From positions 1 through 5,064 of the forward strand of contig URXS01000134.1 in NCBI GenBank assembly GCA_900551885.1: a stretch of DNA of 5,064 bases. Reading direction: 5' to 3'. Position numbers and translations under genes: made by a program. The notes under the pieces are model-generated. The model saw only the letters and a program-made list of their open reading frames with translations. It ran no database searches and had not been told where the DNA came from. This document shows, piece after piece, positions 1 through 5,064 of this stretch (position 1 is the stretch's first letter; every line of letters begins with the position of its first letter). This stretch comes from an uncultured Oscillibacter sp. (GTDB lineage: Bacteria; Bacillota; Clostridia; Oscillospirales; Oscillospiraceae).

Positions 1-165
1 CAGCGGCGGCGCCGCCTGCCGGGACTCCTGGCTGTCTTTGCCGAAGAGCTTGACCAGCAGCAAGATCAGGGCAATGGGCCACGCTCCTATGGCGAACAAT
101 ACCACGATGGCCGCCCAGATGCCCCAGCCAGCCTCCTTGCCGTTCTTTTTCTGTTTTCCGGCCAC
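1..165 (-). CDS. Small membrane protein of unknown function, N-terminal part only (runs off left edge)
   Basis: The 55 residues visible read in minus frame from a GTG start and continue past the window edge with no stop. The N-terminus is short and lysine-rich (VAGKQKKNGKEAG). A hydrophobic stretch at about residues 14-41 (WGIWAAIVVLF, then AWPIALILLLVKLFG) is long enough for one long or two very short membrane segments. A polar and Ala/Pro-rich stretch follows (KDSQESRQAAPPL), like a linker to a domain outside the window. The positive N-terminus suggests it stays in the cytoplasm. The GTG was chosen because AGGGGG lies 9 bases upstream and no in-frame ATG is nearby. The gene starts 4 bases after the stop of the UPF0291 gene, so it should be the next gene of the same operon. 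I do not recognise the family; the missing C-terminal part would decide it. Confidence 0.72.
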   Translation of the reverse strand, partial: MAGKQKKNGKEAGWGIWAAIVVLFAIGAWPIALILLLVKLFGKDSQESRQAAPPL

Positions 166-169
166 GGCC

Positions 170-379
170 TTATTCCCCCTTCTTCTCCAGCTTCCGCTTG
201 TGGCCATCCTGATCCACCACATAGGTGTGATCCAACTGGGTGCTGAGATTCCCCAGCACGGCGTCGATATACTCCCGCCGGAGCGCCGCCTGCTCCACCT
301 GCTCCCACTGTGTCAGGCCCTCGGGGGTCCTGGCTTTCCGGGCAAGCTCGTTGATCCGGTCGATCTGCTTCTGGTCCAT
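170..379 (-). CDS. UPF0291 / DUF896 family protein (YnzC-like)
   Basis: A 69-residue protein close to the usual size of this family, whose B. subtilis member YnzC is about 77 residues. It opens with the family's typical motif (MDQKQIDRINELARKAR), continues with an acidic, Gln-rich helix (GLTQWEQVEQAALRREYIDAV) and ends in a short charged tail (DGHKRKLEKKGE). The pattern of an N-terminal helical hairpin followed by a basic, probably disordered tail is what is known for YnzC. The biochemical role of the family is not established; B. subtilis ynzC lies in the LexA-controlled yneA operon, but no LexA-like site is visible here. The ATG at 379 was chosen over a much longer upstream extension because AGGAGG (389-394) lies 9 bases before it and because the extension would overlap the DUF4177 gene. 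It sits 16 bases after that gene and 4 bases before the next. Confidence 0.88.
   Translation of the reverse strand: MDQKQIDRINELARKARTPEGLTQWEQVEQAALRREYIDAVLGNLSTQLDHTYVVDQDGHKRKLEKKGE
175..180 (-). promoter_or_regulatory. Ribosome binding site supporting a GTG start
   Basis: AGGGGG on the minus strand, 9 bases before the GTG at 165-163. It lies inside the last codons of the upstream UPF0291 gene, whose stop is at 172-170. Initiation here is therefore probably coupled to termination of that gene. Confidence 0.55.
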
Positions 380-395
380 GTATCTGCTCCTCCTG

Positions 396-617
396 TCAGG
401 TCTCCGGGCGCTGCCGCTCAAAGACCAGGTCAATCGTCTCCATATAACCTCCGGCCCGTTGCCGCTTGGGAATAAAACCCACATAGCGCCAGCCCTCCGC
501 CGCACGGCGGAGAATGATCTCCTGGTGGGCCAACGTCTCCCAGCCAACGCCGCCGAATAAGCTGTAGCCGCCTCCACCGTCATTGCAGTTGATCTCCTCA
601 AACTTGTATTCCAGCAT
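396..617 (-). CDS. DUF4177 domain protein
   Basis: A 73-residue cytoplasmic protein with no signal peptide or membrane segment. It matches the DUF4177 pattern: an opening beta strand (MLEYKFEEI), a glycine-rich loop (GGGGYSLFGGVGW at about 14-26), a helix leading into the hallmark EGWRYVGFIP at 41-50, and a closing strand (METIDLVFERQ). In this family the helix holds phrases of the type 'aN..a.eGWe.v', so LRRAAEGWRYVGF fits well. The family's function is unknown. The start is supported by GAGGAG just upstream, at a spacing of about 7-8 bases. The gene begins 14 bases after the S4-domain gene stops and ends 16 bases before the UPF0291 gene, so it is an internal operon gene. Family assignment comes from remembered motif patterns, not a search. 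Confidence 0.82.
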   Translation of the reverse strand: MLEYKFEEINCNDGGGGYSLFGGVGWETLAHQEIILRRAAEGWRYVGFIPKRQRAGGYMETIDLVFERQRPET

Positions 618-631
618 CGTCCTTCTCCTCT

Positions 632-1429
632 TCAGACATACCGTTTGACCACAATGGCGATCCGGCCCTTTTTGGTGAGGCCGCCTACCTGGGCCAGTTG
701 AAACTTTCCAAAACCCCGGGCAGAGACGGTGTCTCCCTCTGAAAGCAGCTTGTCCGGTTTGGCACAGGGCCGCCAGTTGACCTGGACAGCGCCCCGCTCC
801 ACCAGCTCAGCAGCTTTGCCCCGGGCCATACGCAGAGCCGAGGCGATCACCGCGTCCAGCCGCAGGGAGGAGACCGTGTCCCGTACCTCCTCCATTCGAA
901 TCTCCGGCACCCGCAGATTCTCCGGCTCAATGGCCATCACGGTCAGATGGGTTCGCCCGGCGCTGGTCCAGTTTTGCAGAAGGAAGTCCGCCACCGTGTC
1001 CAATACAATCAAATCCGCACTGTCCGGGCTCACCAGAATGTCTCCCACTTTTTCCCGAACGATTCCCAGGCCCATAAGGCTGCCCAGCAAATCCCGGTGG
1101 GTAGGGGCTTCCTCCGGCCGGAATGCCGCCCGCAGGCACCGCAGGGGACTTTGGCTGCCAGCGTCCTCCCGGTCCAGCCAGTCCGGCAGAAACAGCAGAA
1201 TCCGCCGCTCCGCCTCCGGGTAGCCTCCTAAGGAAGCGAAGACAGTTTCCGAAATCCCCGCCAGTCGCAGAAGATCCTCCGCCTGCACCCGCTGGGCGGG
1301 ACTGAGGAAATCCGTGGCGGCGGGAATACTCCGCCGCTCCGCCTGCTCCGCCCGGTCCAGGACCTTGGCCAGCAGCAGGCGGTCCTCTCCCAGGGCGCCG
1401 CAGCGGTCCAACAGCTTACTCTTCTCCAT
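632..1429 (-). CDS. ylmH: YlmH-type S4 domain RNA-binding protein
   Basis: A 265-residue protein of normal length for YlmH. The N-terminal two thirds are the YlmH-specific region, with HRDLLGSLMGLGIVREKVGD at 111-130 as the clearest family signature and an LPDWLD motif at 81-86. The C-terminal S4 domain spans roughly 187-250: a basic helix (LRLDAVIASALRMARGKA) followed by ELVERGAVQVNW and the loop LLSEGDTVSARGFGKF. S4 domains bind structured RNA. From the literature, YlmH binds the 50S subunit and has been linked to ribosome-associated quality control of stalled peptidyl-tRNA; it was first studied as a gene of the division cluster. Here it is not next to divIVA or sepF but overlaps the end of an ABC exporter gene by 14 bases. 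AGGAG about 10 bases before its ATG lies inside the exporter gene, so translation is likely coupled. Confidence 0.9.
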   Translation of the reverse strand: MEKSKLLDRCGALGEDRLLLAKVLDRAEQAERRSIPAATDFLSPAQRVQAEDLLRLAGISETVFASLGGYPEAERRILLFLPDWLDREDAGSQSPLRCLRAAFRPEEAPTHRDLLGSLMGLGIVREKVGDILVSPDSADLIVLDTVADFLLQNWTSAGRTHLTVMAIEPENLRVPEIRMEEVRDTVSSLRLDAVIASALRMARGKAAELVERGAVQVNWRPCAKPDKLLSEGDTVSARGFGKFQLAQVGGLTKKGRIAIVVKRYV

Positions 1430-3176
1430 GGCCGCTCAGCTCCTGGGTCCGTACCAGCGCCGCATAGGCGCCGTTTTTGGCCATCAGCTCCGCATGACTG
1501 CCCAGCTCCGCGATGCGGCCCTCCTCGATGACGGCAATGCGGTCGGCGTTGCGGACTGTGGAAAGCCGGTGGGCAATGATGATGGTGGTCCGGCCATGGG
1601 AGAGCTTTTCAAAGGTCTCCTGCAATTTGGCTTCCGTCACGGAGTCCAGCGCAGAAGTGGCCTCGTCCAGAATCAGAACCGGCGGGTCCTTCAGAAAGAT
1701 GCGGGCTATGGAGATCCGCTGCTTCTGGCCACCGGAGAGCAACGTGCCCCGCTCTCCCACATAGGTGTTGAACCCATCCGGCATGGCCACGATGTCGTCG
1801 TAGATCTCCGCCAGCTTTGCCGCCCGGGCCACCTCCTCCTCGGAGGCACCAGGCTTGCCATAACGGATGTTCTCCAGAATGCTGGCGGCAAACAAAAATA
1901 CGTCCTGCTGCACCACGCCTACATTCCGCCGCAGGGACTCCTGGGTCACCTGGCGGACATCCTGGCCGTCGATACGGATCGCGCCGGCGGTGACGTCGTA
2001 GAACCGGGGAATCAGTTGACATAACGTTGATTTCCCTCCGCCGGAGGGCCCTACCACAGCGATGGTCTCACCGGGCTGAATATGGAGGTCCACGTCGTGA
2101 AGGACCGGCAGGTCCGTCTGATAGGCAAACTCCACATGGTCCACGTCGATGCGGCCCTCCACTCGGGAGAGGGTCTTGGCGTCAGGGGCATCCTTCAGCG
2201 CCGGCTCCTCCCGCATCAGCTCCACAAACCTGCCAAAGCCGGCGGTGCCGTTGGCGAAGAGTTCCGCGAAGTTGGACAGCTTGCGGATGGGGTTCACAAA
2301 AGTGGTGATATAGAGGCTGAAGGTGATCAAATCCACGGTATCCATCCGGCCCTGCATGATCAAAAAACCGCCCACGGAGATAACAGCCACCGATAAAATA
2401 CACAAAAAGAACTCCATGGTGGCATTGAACCGGCCCATGGCCTTGTGAAACTGGCGCTTGGAGGTCTTGAAGCTGTTGTTGGAGACGTCGAACTTCTCCA
2501 TTTCCGCTTCCTCATTGGCAAAGGCCTTGGCCGTGCGGATACCGGAGAGGCCGGACTCGATGTCGGCGTTGATGACGGCGGTCTTCTGCTTGACTCGGCG
2601 GGAGGCCTCGCTCATGGAGCGGCGGCAGCGCCACACCACAGCAAAGAACACCGGCAGAATCACCGCGATCACCAGTGCCAGCCGCCACTGAATGGTAAAC
2701 ATAACACCAAGCGCTCCCACGATGGTGATGCCGGAGATAAACACATCCTCGGGACCGTGGTGCGCCAGCTCCGTGATGTCAAACAGGTCCGCCGTCAGGC
2801 GGCTCATGAGCTGACCGGTGCGGTTGCGGTCATAGTAGTCGAAGCTCAGCTCCTGCATGTGGTGAAACAGGTCCCGGCGGATATCCGCCTCCACCAGAAT
2901 GCCGAAGGTATGGCCCCAATAGCAGATCACGTACTGCATCACCGCCCGCAGAGCGAAGGCGAAAAACACCACCGTCATGACGGCGAAGAACGCTCCGTAG
3001 GCGTTCTGAGGCAGCAGTTCATACATGCACCACCGGGACACGGCGGGAAAGGCCAGATCGATCAGACAGATCACCAGCGCGCAACACATATCCAGGAAAA
3101 ACAGCTTCTGGTGGGGACGGAAATAGGACAAAAAAATTCTCAGGGCAGACCGCTCCTGAAACTGTTTGGTGGTCAT
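1416..3176 (-). CDS. ABC exporter half-transporter (fused membrane and ATPase domains, MsbA/YknV-like)
   Basis: A 586-residue protein of the usual size for a homo- or heterodimeric ABC exporter. The membrane domain occupies about 1-325, with hydrophobic segments near 24-46, 62-84, 143-161, 164-182, 252-273 and 280-296 and the typical coupling region (FDYYDRNRTGQLMSRLTADL at 112-131). The ATPase domain holds the A-loop Tyr352, Walker A GPSGGGKST (376-384), Q-loop Gln424, signature LSGGQKQR (480-487), Walker B VLILDEAT (500-507, catalytic Glu505) and switch His536, so all catalytic residues are present. It should export a lipid, drug or peptide; the substrate cannot be read from sequence and no second half-transporter gene adjoins it. 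I start at 3176 (MTTKQF) because AAGGAG lies 6 bases upstream. A reading frame opens to 3290, but that extension runs through the promoter and terminator. It is the first gene of the operon. Confidence 0.93.
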   Translation of the reverse strand: MTTKQFQERSALRIFLSYFRPHQKLFFLDMCCALVICLIDLAFPAVSRWCMYELLPQNAYGAFFAVMTVVFFAFALRAVMQYVICYWGHTFGILVEADIRRDLFHHMQELSFDYYDRNRTGQLMSRLTADLFDITELAHHGPEDVFISGITIVGALGVMFTIQWRLALVIAVILPVFFAVVWRCRRSMSEASRRVKQKTAVINADIESGLSGIRTAKAFANEEAEMEKFDVSNNSFKTSKRQFHKAMGRFNATMEFFLCILSVAVISVGGFLIMQGRMDTVDLITFSLYITTFVNPIRKLSNFAELFANGTAGFGRFVELMREEPALKDAPDAKTLSRVEGRIDVDHVEFAYQTDLPVLHDVDLHIQPGETIAVVGPSGGGKSTLCQLIPRFYDVTAGAIRIDGQDVRQVTQESLRRNVGVVQQDVFLFAASILENIRYGKPGASEEEVARAAKLAEIYDDIVAMPDGFNTYVGERGTLLSGGQKQRISIARIFLKDPPVLILDEATSALDSVTEAKLQETFEKLSHGRTTIIIAHRLSTVRNADRIAVIEEGRIAELGSHAELMAKNGAYAALVRTQELSGHGEE

Positions 3177-3182
3177 GACGCT

Positions 3183-3188
3183 CTCCTT
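3183..3188 (-). promoter_or_regulatory. Ribosome binding site deciding the ABC exporter start
   Basis: AAGGAG on the minus strand with 6 bases (AGCGTC) before the ATG at 3176. Upstream in-frame ATGs at 3218 and 3290 lack such a site. The one at 3218 lies inside the -10 box, and the one at 3290 precedes the hairpin, so this site fixes the start at 3176. Confidence 0.8.
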
Positions 3189-3213
3189 CAAATTGGTAGT
3201 CTGTGCATTACCG

Positions 3214-3242
3214 ATCATAGCATATTTCTCCCGCAAACGCAA
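3214..3242 (-). promoter_or_regulatory. SigA-type promoter with extended -10 for the ABC-ylmH operon
   Basis: On the minus strand, -35 TTGCGT (3237-3242) and -10 TATGAT (3214-3219) are separated by exactly 17 bases. TGC directly before the -10 gives an extended -10 (TGnTATGAT), which can offset the weak -35 (3 of 6 matches). Transcription would begin near 3207, giving a leader of about 30 bases that contains little besides the ribosome binding site. The -35 box lies one base from the foot of the preceding hairpin. Confidence 0.65.
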
Positions 3243-3243
3243 T

Positions 3244-3281
3244 GAAATATCCCCGAACGTATCCACATTCGGGGATATTTC
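3244..3281 (-). terminator. Hairpin terminator after the zinc-ribbon/SH3b gene
   Basis: Perfect 14-base inverted repeat: GAAATATCCCCGAA (3244-3257) and TTCGGGGATATTTC (3268-3281). In the minus-strand RNA the stem extends three more pairs, including one U-G wobble, to a GGAU tetraloop. On the plus strand that wobble position is a C-A mismatch, so the structure is better on the minus-strand transcript. It begins 10 bases after the stop codon of the gene at 3292-4215. Seen from the GC core (CCCCGAA/UUCGGGG), the 3' side AUAUUUCAUU is U-rich but interrupted, so termination may be only partial. Confidence 0.7.
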
Positions 3282-3291
3282 CAGGTCCATT

Positions 3292-4215
3292 TTACTGGTT
3301 GGCCAGGTAGTCGCCCTTCATGTAGCCGGTGGTCGTGACACCGCCTACACCGGAGAAGGTGATCTTGTACCAGCCGTCGCCGGCGCTCTCCACGATCTGA
3401 ACAGAGCCGCCGTTGGGAATGGTGGCCAGGACTTCGTCGTTGGTGCTGGGACCGGAACGGACCCGAACGCCGTTACCGCCGTTGACCACAACTGCGGCGC
3501 CAGCCTTCAGCGATCCGCCGGAGGTTGCGGTTCCGGTAGAAGTGTCGGTGGAGTTGGTCCCAGCCTTGACAATCACCTCGCAGGTGCCCTTTCCGGTACC
3601 GTCGGTGACTGTCAGAGTGGCCTGGCCGGCGGAAATGGCGGTGACTTTTCCGCTCTCGTCGACAGAGATGATACCGTCGTCGCTGCTGCTCCAGGCATAG
3701 GTTCCGGTGCCGCCGGAGACGGTCAGGGGAATGGGCTCATCCCCCACCGACATGGTAAACTCCTCCCGGGGGCTGCCAAGATATGCAATGGTCAACGTCT
3801 CCGGCAGCGTGGACGGATCCACCTGGGACAGGTCCACGGTATCTGTATCGCCGGACCCGTTTTCTCCGTCAACAACCTGGCCGTCCTCCGGCATGGTGAC
3901 GGTGCCGTCATCCTCCTGATGATCCAGGACCTCTTCCTGCTGCTGTTGCTCTGCGTTCCCGAAGAGGGTGGCAGCCAGCTTGTCGCCGTACAACAGATAC
4001 ACCAACAAAGCCGCCAGTATCAAAATCAGGAGAATCAGCAGCGGGCTCAGCAGGCTGGGCTGCTGGCGGCGGTGGGCTACCCGCTTACCTCCCCGGTTGA
4101 TATTCCGCCGGATCTGCTCACCCTGACGCAGCGCCTCTTCCTCCTCGCAAAAGGGGCAGTGGCGGTAAGTATCGGAAAATTTTTCCCCGCAGATGGGGCA
4201 GCGTATCATGGCCAT
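3292..4215 (-). CDS. Membrane-anchored zinc-ribbon protein with extracellular Big2 and SH3b domains
   Basis: A 307-residue protein with an unusual domain order. Residues 6-23 form a zinc ribbon (CPIC at 6-9, CPFC at 20-23). A basic stretch (RRNINRGGKRVAHRR, 36-50) precedes one transmembrane helix at about 54-76. A Gln- and acid-rich linker follows (about 88-140), then a bacterial Ig-like Big2 domain (about 153-217, core WSSSDDGIISVDESGKVTAI) and a Ser/Thr/Gly linker. An SH3b domain closes the protein (about 235-307, with GVRVRSGPSTNDEVLATI and GDGWYKITF). The positive-inside rule puts the zinc ribbon in the cytoplasm and the Big2-SH3b part outside, where SH3b domains commonly bind peptidoglycan. 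There is no catalytic domain, so a wall-attachment, scaffold or sensing role is inferred. The start at 4215 is supported by AAGGAGG 6 bases upstream; Met3 is a less well-spaced alternative. It is a one-gene unit between a strong promoter and a hairpin. Confidence 0.88.
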   Translation of the reverse strand: MAMIRCPICGEKFSDTYRHCPFCEEEEALRQGEQIRRNINRGGKRVAHRRQQPSLLSPLLILLILILAALLVYLLYGDKLAATLFGNAEQQQQEEVLDHQEDDGTVTMPEDGQVVDGENGSGDTDTVDLSQVDPSTLPETLTIAYLGSPREEFTMSVGDEPIPLTVSGGTGTYAWSSSDDGIISVDESGKVTAISAGQATLTVTDGTGKGTCEVIVKAGTNSTDTSTGTATSGGSLKAGAAVVVNGGNGVRVRSGPSTNDEVLATIPNGGSVQIVESAGDGWYKITFSGVGGVTTTGYMKGDYLANQ

Positions 4216-4259
4216 AGGGGCCCTCCTTCCGCGCGTTGGCTGTTTTCTCTATAATTGAC

Positions 4260-4288
4260 ATAATATCGGCTTTTCCGGGAGACGTCAA
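4260..4288 (-). promoter_or_regulatory. Strong SigA-type promoter for the zinc-ribbon/SH3b gene
   Basis: On the minus strand, -35 TTGACG (4283-4288) and -10 TATTAT (4260-4265) each match consensus at 5 of 6 bases, with the ideal 17-base spacer. Transcription would begin near 4253 and give a leader of about 38 bases up to the ATG at 4215. Confidence 0.8.
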
Positions 4289-4301
4289 GTCCGGAGCCAT
4301 C

Positions 4302-4318
4302 GAATTTTCAGGAAATTC
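4302..4318. repeat. Inverted repeat between divergent promoters, possible operator
   Basis: GAATTTTCAGGAAATTC is a 17-base imperfect palindrome centred on A4310, with perfect outer arms GAATTT and AAATTC and one mismatched pair inside. It lies 13 bases upstream of the minus-strand -35 box and 22 bases upstream of the plus-strand -35 box, a position suited to a regulator acting on both. I do not recognise it as a known operator, and AT-rich palindromes of this size can occur by chance. Confidence 0.3.
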
Positions 4319-4340
4319 CACGTATTGGGGACTGCCACCC

Positions 4341-4369
4341 TTGCTTTTGGTAAGACGCACTTTTATAAT
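4341..4369 (+). promoter_or_regulatory. SigA-type promoter for udk
   Basis: A perfect -10 TATAAT (4364-4369) lies 17 bases after a weak -35 TTGCTT (4341-4346, 3 of 6 matches). Transcription would begin near 4376 and give a leader of about 45 bases. It diverges from the promoter at 4260-4288, with 52 bases between the two -35 boxes. Confidence 0.68.
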
Positions 4370-4420
4370 GAGGCACAGAAACGGACGACAGCTTCGCCCG
4401 TCAGGGAGATTTCAGGCGAT

Positions 4421-5038
4421 ATGAGCACAATCCTGATCGGCATTGCGGGTGGCTCCGGCTCCGGCAAAACCACGCTGACCCGCCATCTAAAGCAACACTT
4501 TGGGGATGATGTCACCGTCATTGGCCACGACAGCTACTACAAACGCCAGGAGGGCAAGACCTACGAGGAGCGGGCCCGGCAAAACTATGACCACCCCAGT
4601 GCTTTTGACACAGATCTTCTGATTCGGCACCTGCGTGAGCTGAAGGCCGGCCACTCCGTCCGCTGCCCAGTGTACTCCTACACGGATCACAATCGTACTG
4701 ACGAGACGGTGGAGATCTTTCCCTCCAAGGTCATCATCGTGGAAGGGATCCTCATTTTCCAGAACCCCACTCTGCGGGACATGTTCGATATCAAAATCTT
4801 CGTGGAGGCCGACGCCGATGTGCGCATTCTCCGCCGGTGTCTGCGGGACGTGGAGGAACGGGGCCGGACGCTGCAATCCGTGGTGACGCAGTATCTGACC
4901 ACTGTAAAGCCCATGCACGAACAGTTCGTGGAACCCTCCCGGAAGTATGCAGACATCGTGGTGCTGGAGGGTGGTCATAATCTGGTGGCTCTGGACATGA
5001 TCATGCAGCGGATTCAACACCATATCGACAGCGAATAA
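4421..5038 (+). CDS. udk: Uridine kinase
   Basis: A 205-residue protein of the length normal for bacterial uridine kinase, which phosphorylates uridine and cytidine to UMP and CMP in the cytoplasm as part of pyrimidine salvage. Walker A is GGSGSGKT at 10-17. The nucleoside-site motifs are HDSYYK (36-41, with the expected Asp37), NYDHPSAFD (55-63) and CPVYSYTDHNR (82-92). The Walker B-like strand VIIVEGILIF is at 104-113. The lid helix RRCLRDVEERGR (138-149) and KPMHEQFVEPSRKYAD (163-178) match E. coli Udk closely. I start at 4421 because the Walker A then sits at its usual position; a longer frame opening at a TTG at 4325 would run through the promoter. The ribosome binding site is modest (AGGGAG about 12 bases upstream, or AGG closer in). 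GGGGAG at 5052-5057 after the stop could serve a further gene beyond the window. Confidence 0.95.
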   Translation: MSTILIGIAGGSGSGKTTLTRHLKQHFGDDVTVIGHDSYYKRQEGKTYEERARQNYDHPSAFDTDLLIRHLRELKAGHSVRCPVYSYTDHNRTDETVEIFPSKVIIVEGILIFQNPTLRDMFDIKIFVEADADVRILRRCLRDVEERGRTLQSVVTQYLTTVKPMHEQFVEPSRKYADIVVLEGGHNLVALDMIMQRIQHHIDSE

Positions 5039-5064
5039 TCAGATAAGAAACGGGGAGCAGCCAC

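Noticed and set aside
5..16. 12-base perfect GC palindrome GGCGGCGCCGCC
   Set aside because: It encodes an Ala/Pro-rich linker in the membrane protein and has no flanking structure; GC-rich codons explain it.
1203..1343. Repeated stretch CCGCCGCTCCGCCT seen twice within ylmH
   Set aside because: Both copies encode Ala-Glu-Arg-Arg inside an otherwise normal gene; this is codon preference, not a mobile or regulatory repeat.
2445..3245. Plus-strand frame of 266 residues opposite the ABC exporter
   Set aside because: His- and Gln-rich translation with no recognisable domain, lying antisense to a gene with all ABC motifs; typical of GC-rich antisense frames.
3177..3290. N-terminal extension of the ABC exporter frame up to 3290
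   Set aside because: It reads through the hairpin and the -10/-35 boxes, has no ribosome binding site at either upstream ATG, and adds 38 residues that do not resemble the family's N-terminus.
3166..4254. Long plus-strand frame opposite the zinc-ribbon/SH3b gene, 362 residues
   Set aside because: It is a shadow of the minus-strand gene: low-complexity Gly/Ala/Val-rich translation with no domain, and it covers the terminator, the ABC leader and the minus-strand promoter -10 region.
4325..4420. Longer start for uridine kinase at a TTG
   Set aside because: The region contains the promoter, so an RNA starting near 4376 would not include it, and the extra residues are not part of the kinase fold.
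4376..4420. Possible riboswitch or attenuator in the udk leader
   Set aside because: The leader is only about 45 bases, holds just a weak 4-base pairing (ACGG with CCGT) and has no PyrR-type or terminator structure.

Overview
The window looks like ordinary chromosome from a GC-rich Clostridia-type Firmicute, most likely a gut Oscillospiraceae-like lineage. That placement is inferred from the gene families (YlmH, UPF0291/YnzC, DUF4177, Udk), the strong purine-rich ribosome binding sites and the SigA-type promoters in a GC-rich coding background. No rRNA, tRNA, CRISPR array, transposase, phage gene or integration site was seen.

Left block (1-3176, minus strand): a compact operon of five genes read right to left. 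It starts with a full-length ABC exporter half-transporter (1416-3176). A YlmH-type S4 RNA-binding protein follows, overlapping it by 14 bases (632-1429). Then come a small DUF4177 protein (396-617), a UPF0291/DUF896 (YnzC-like) protein (170-379), and the N-terminal part of a small membrane protein that runs off the left edge (1-165). Gaps are 4 to 16 bases and most genes have a clear Shine-Dalgarno, so they are probably co-transcribed. An extended -10 promoter (3214-3242) sits just ahead of the ABC gene.

Middle (3244-4215, minus strand): a single gene for a membrane-anchored protein with a cytoplasmic zinc ribbon, one transmembrane helix, and an outside part with a bacterial Ig-like (Big2) and an SH3b domain. 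It has its own strong promoter (4260-4288). A 14-17 bp hairpin (3244-3281) follows its stop and ends one base before the -35 box of the next operon. A G-U wobble in the stem exists only in the minus-strand RNA, which fits a terminator for this gene.

Right block (4216-5064): a 205-base divergent intergenic region with a second promoter (4341-4369) pointing right and a small inverted repeat between the two -35 boxes, followed by uridine kinase (udk, 4421-5038, plus strand).

The genes do not form one obvious pathway: they cover envelope transport, ribosome rescue or RNA binding, wall sensing or attachment, and pyrimidine salvage. I found no convincing undescribed system. The points most worth a second look are the back-to-back terminator/promoter, the zinc-ribbon/Big2/SH3b architecture, and the coupling of ylmH to an ABC exporter.
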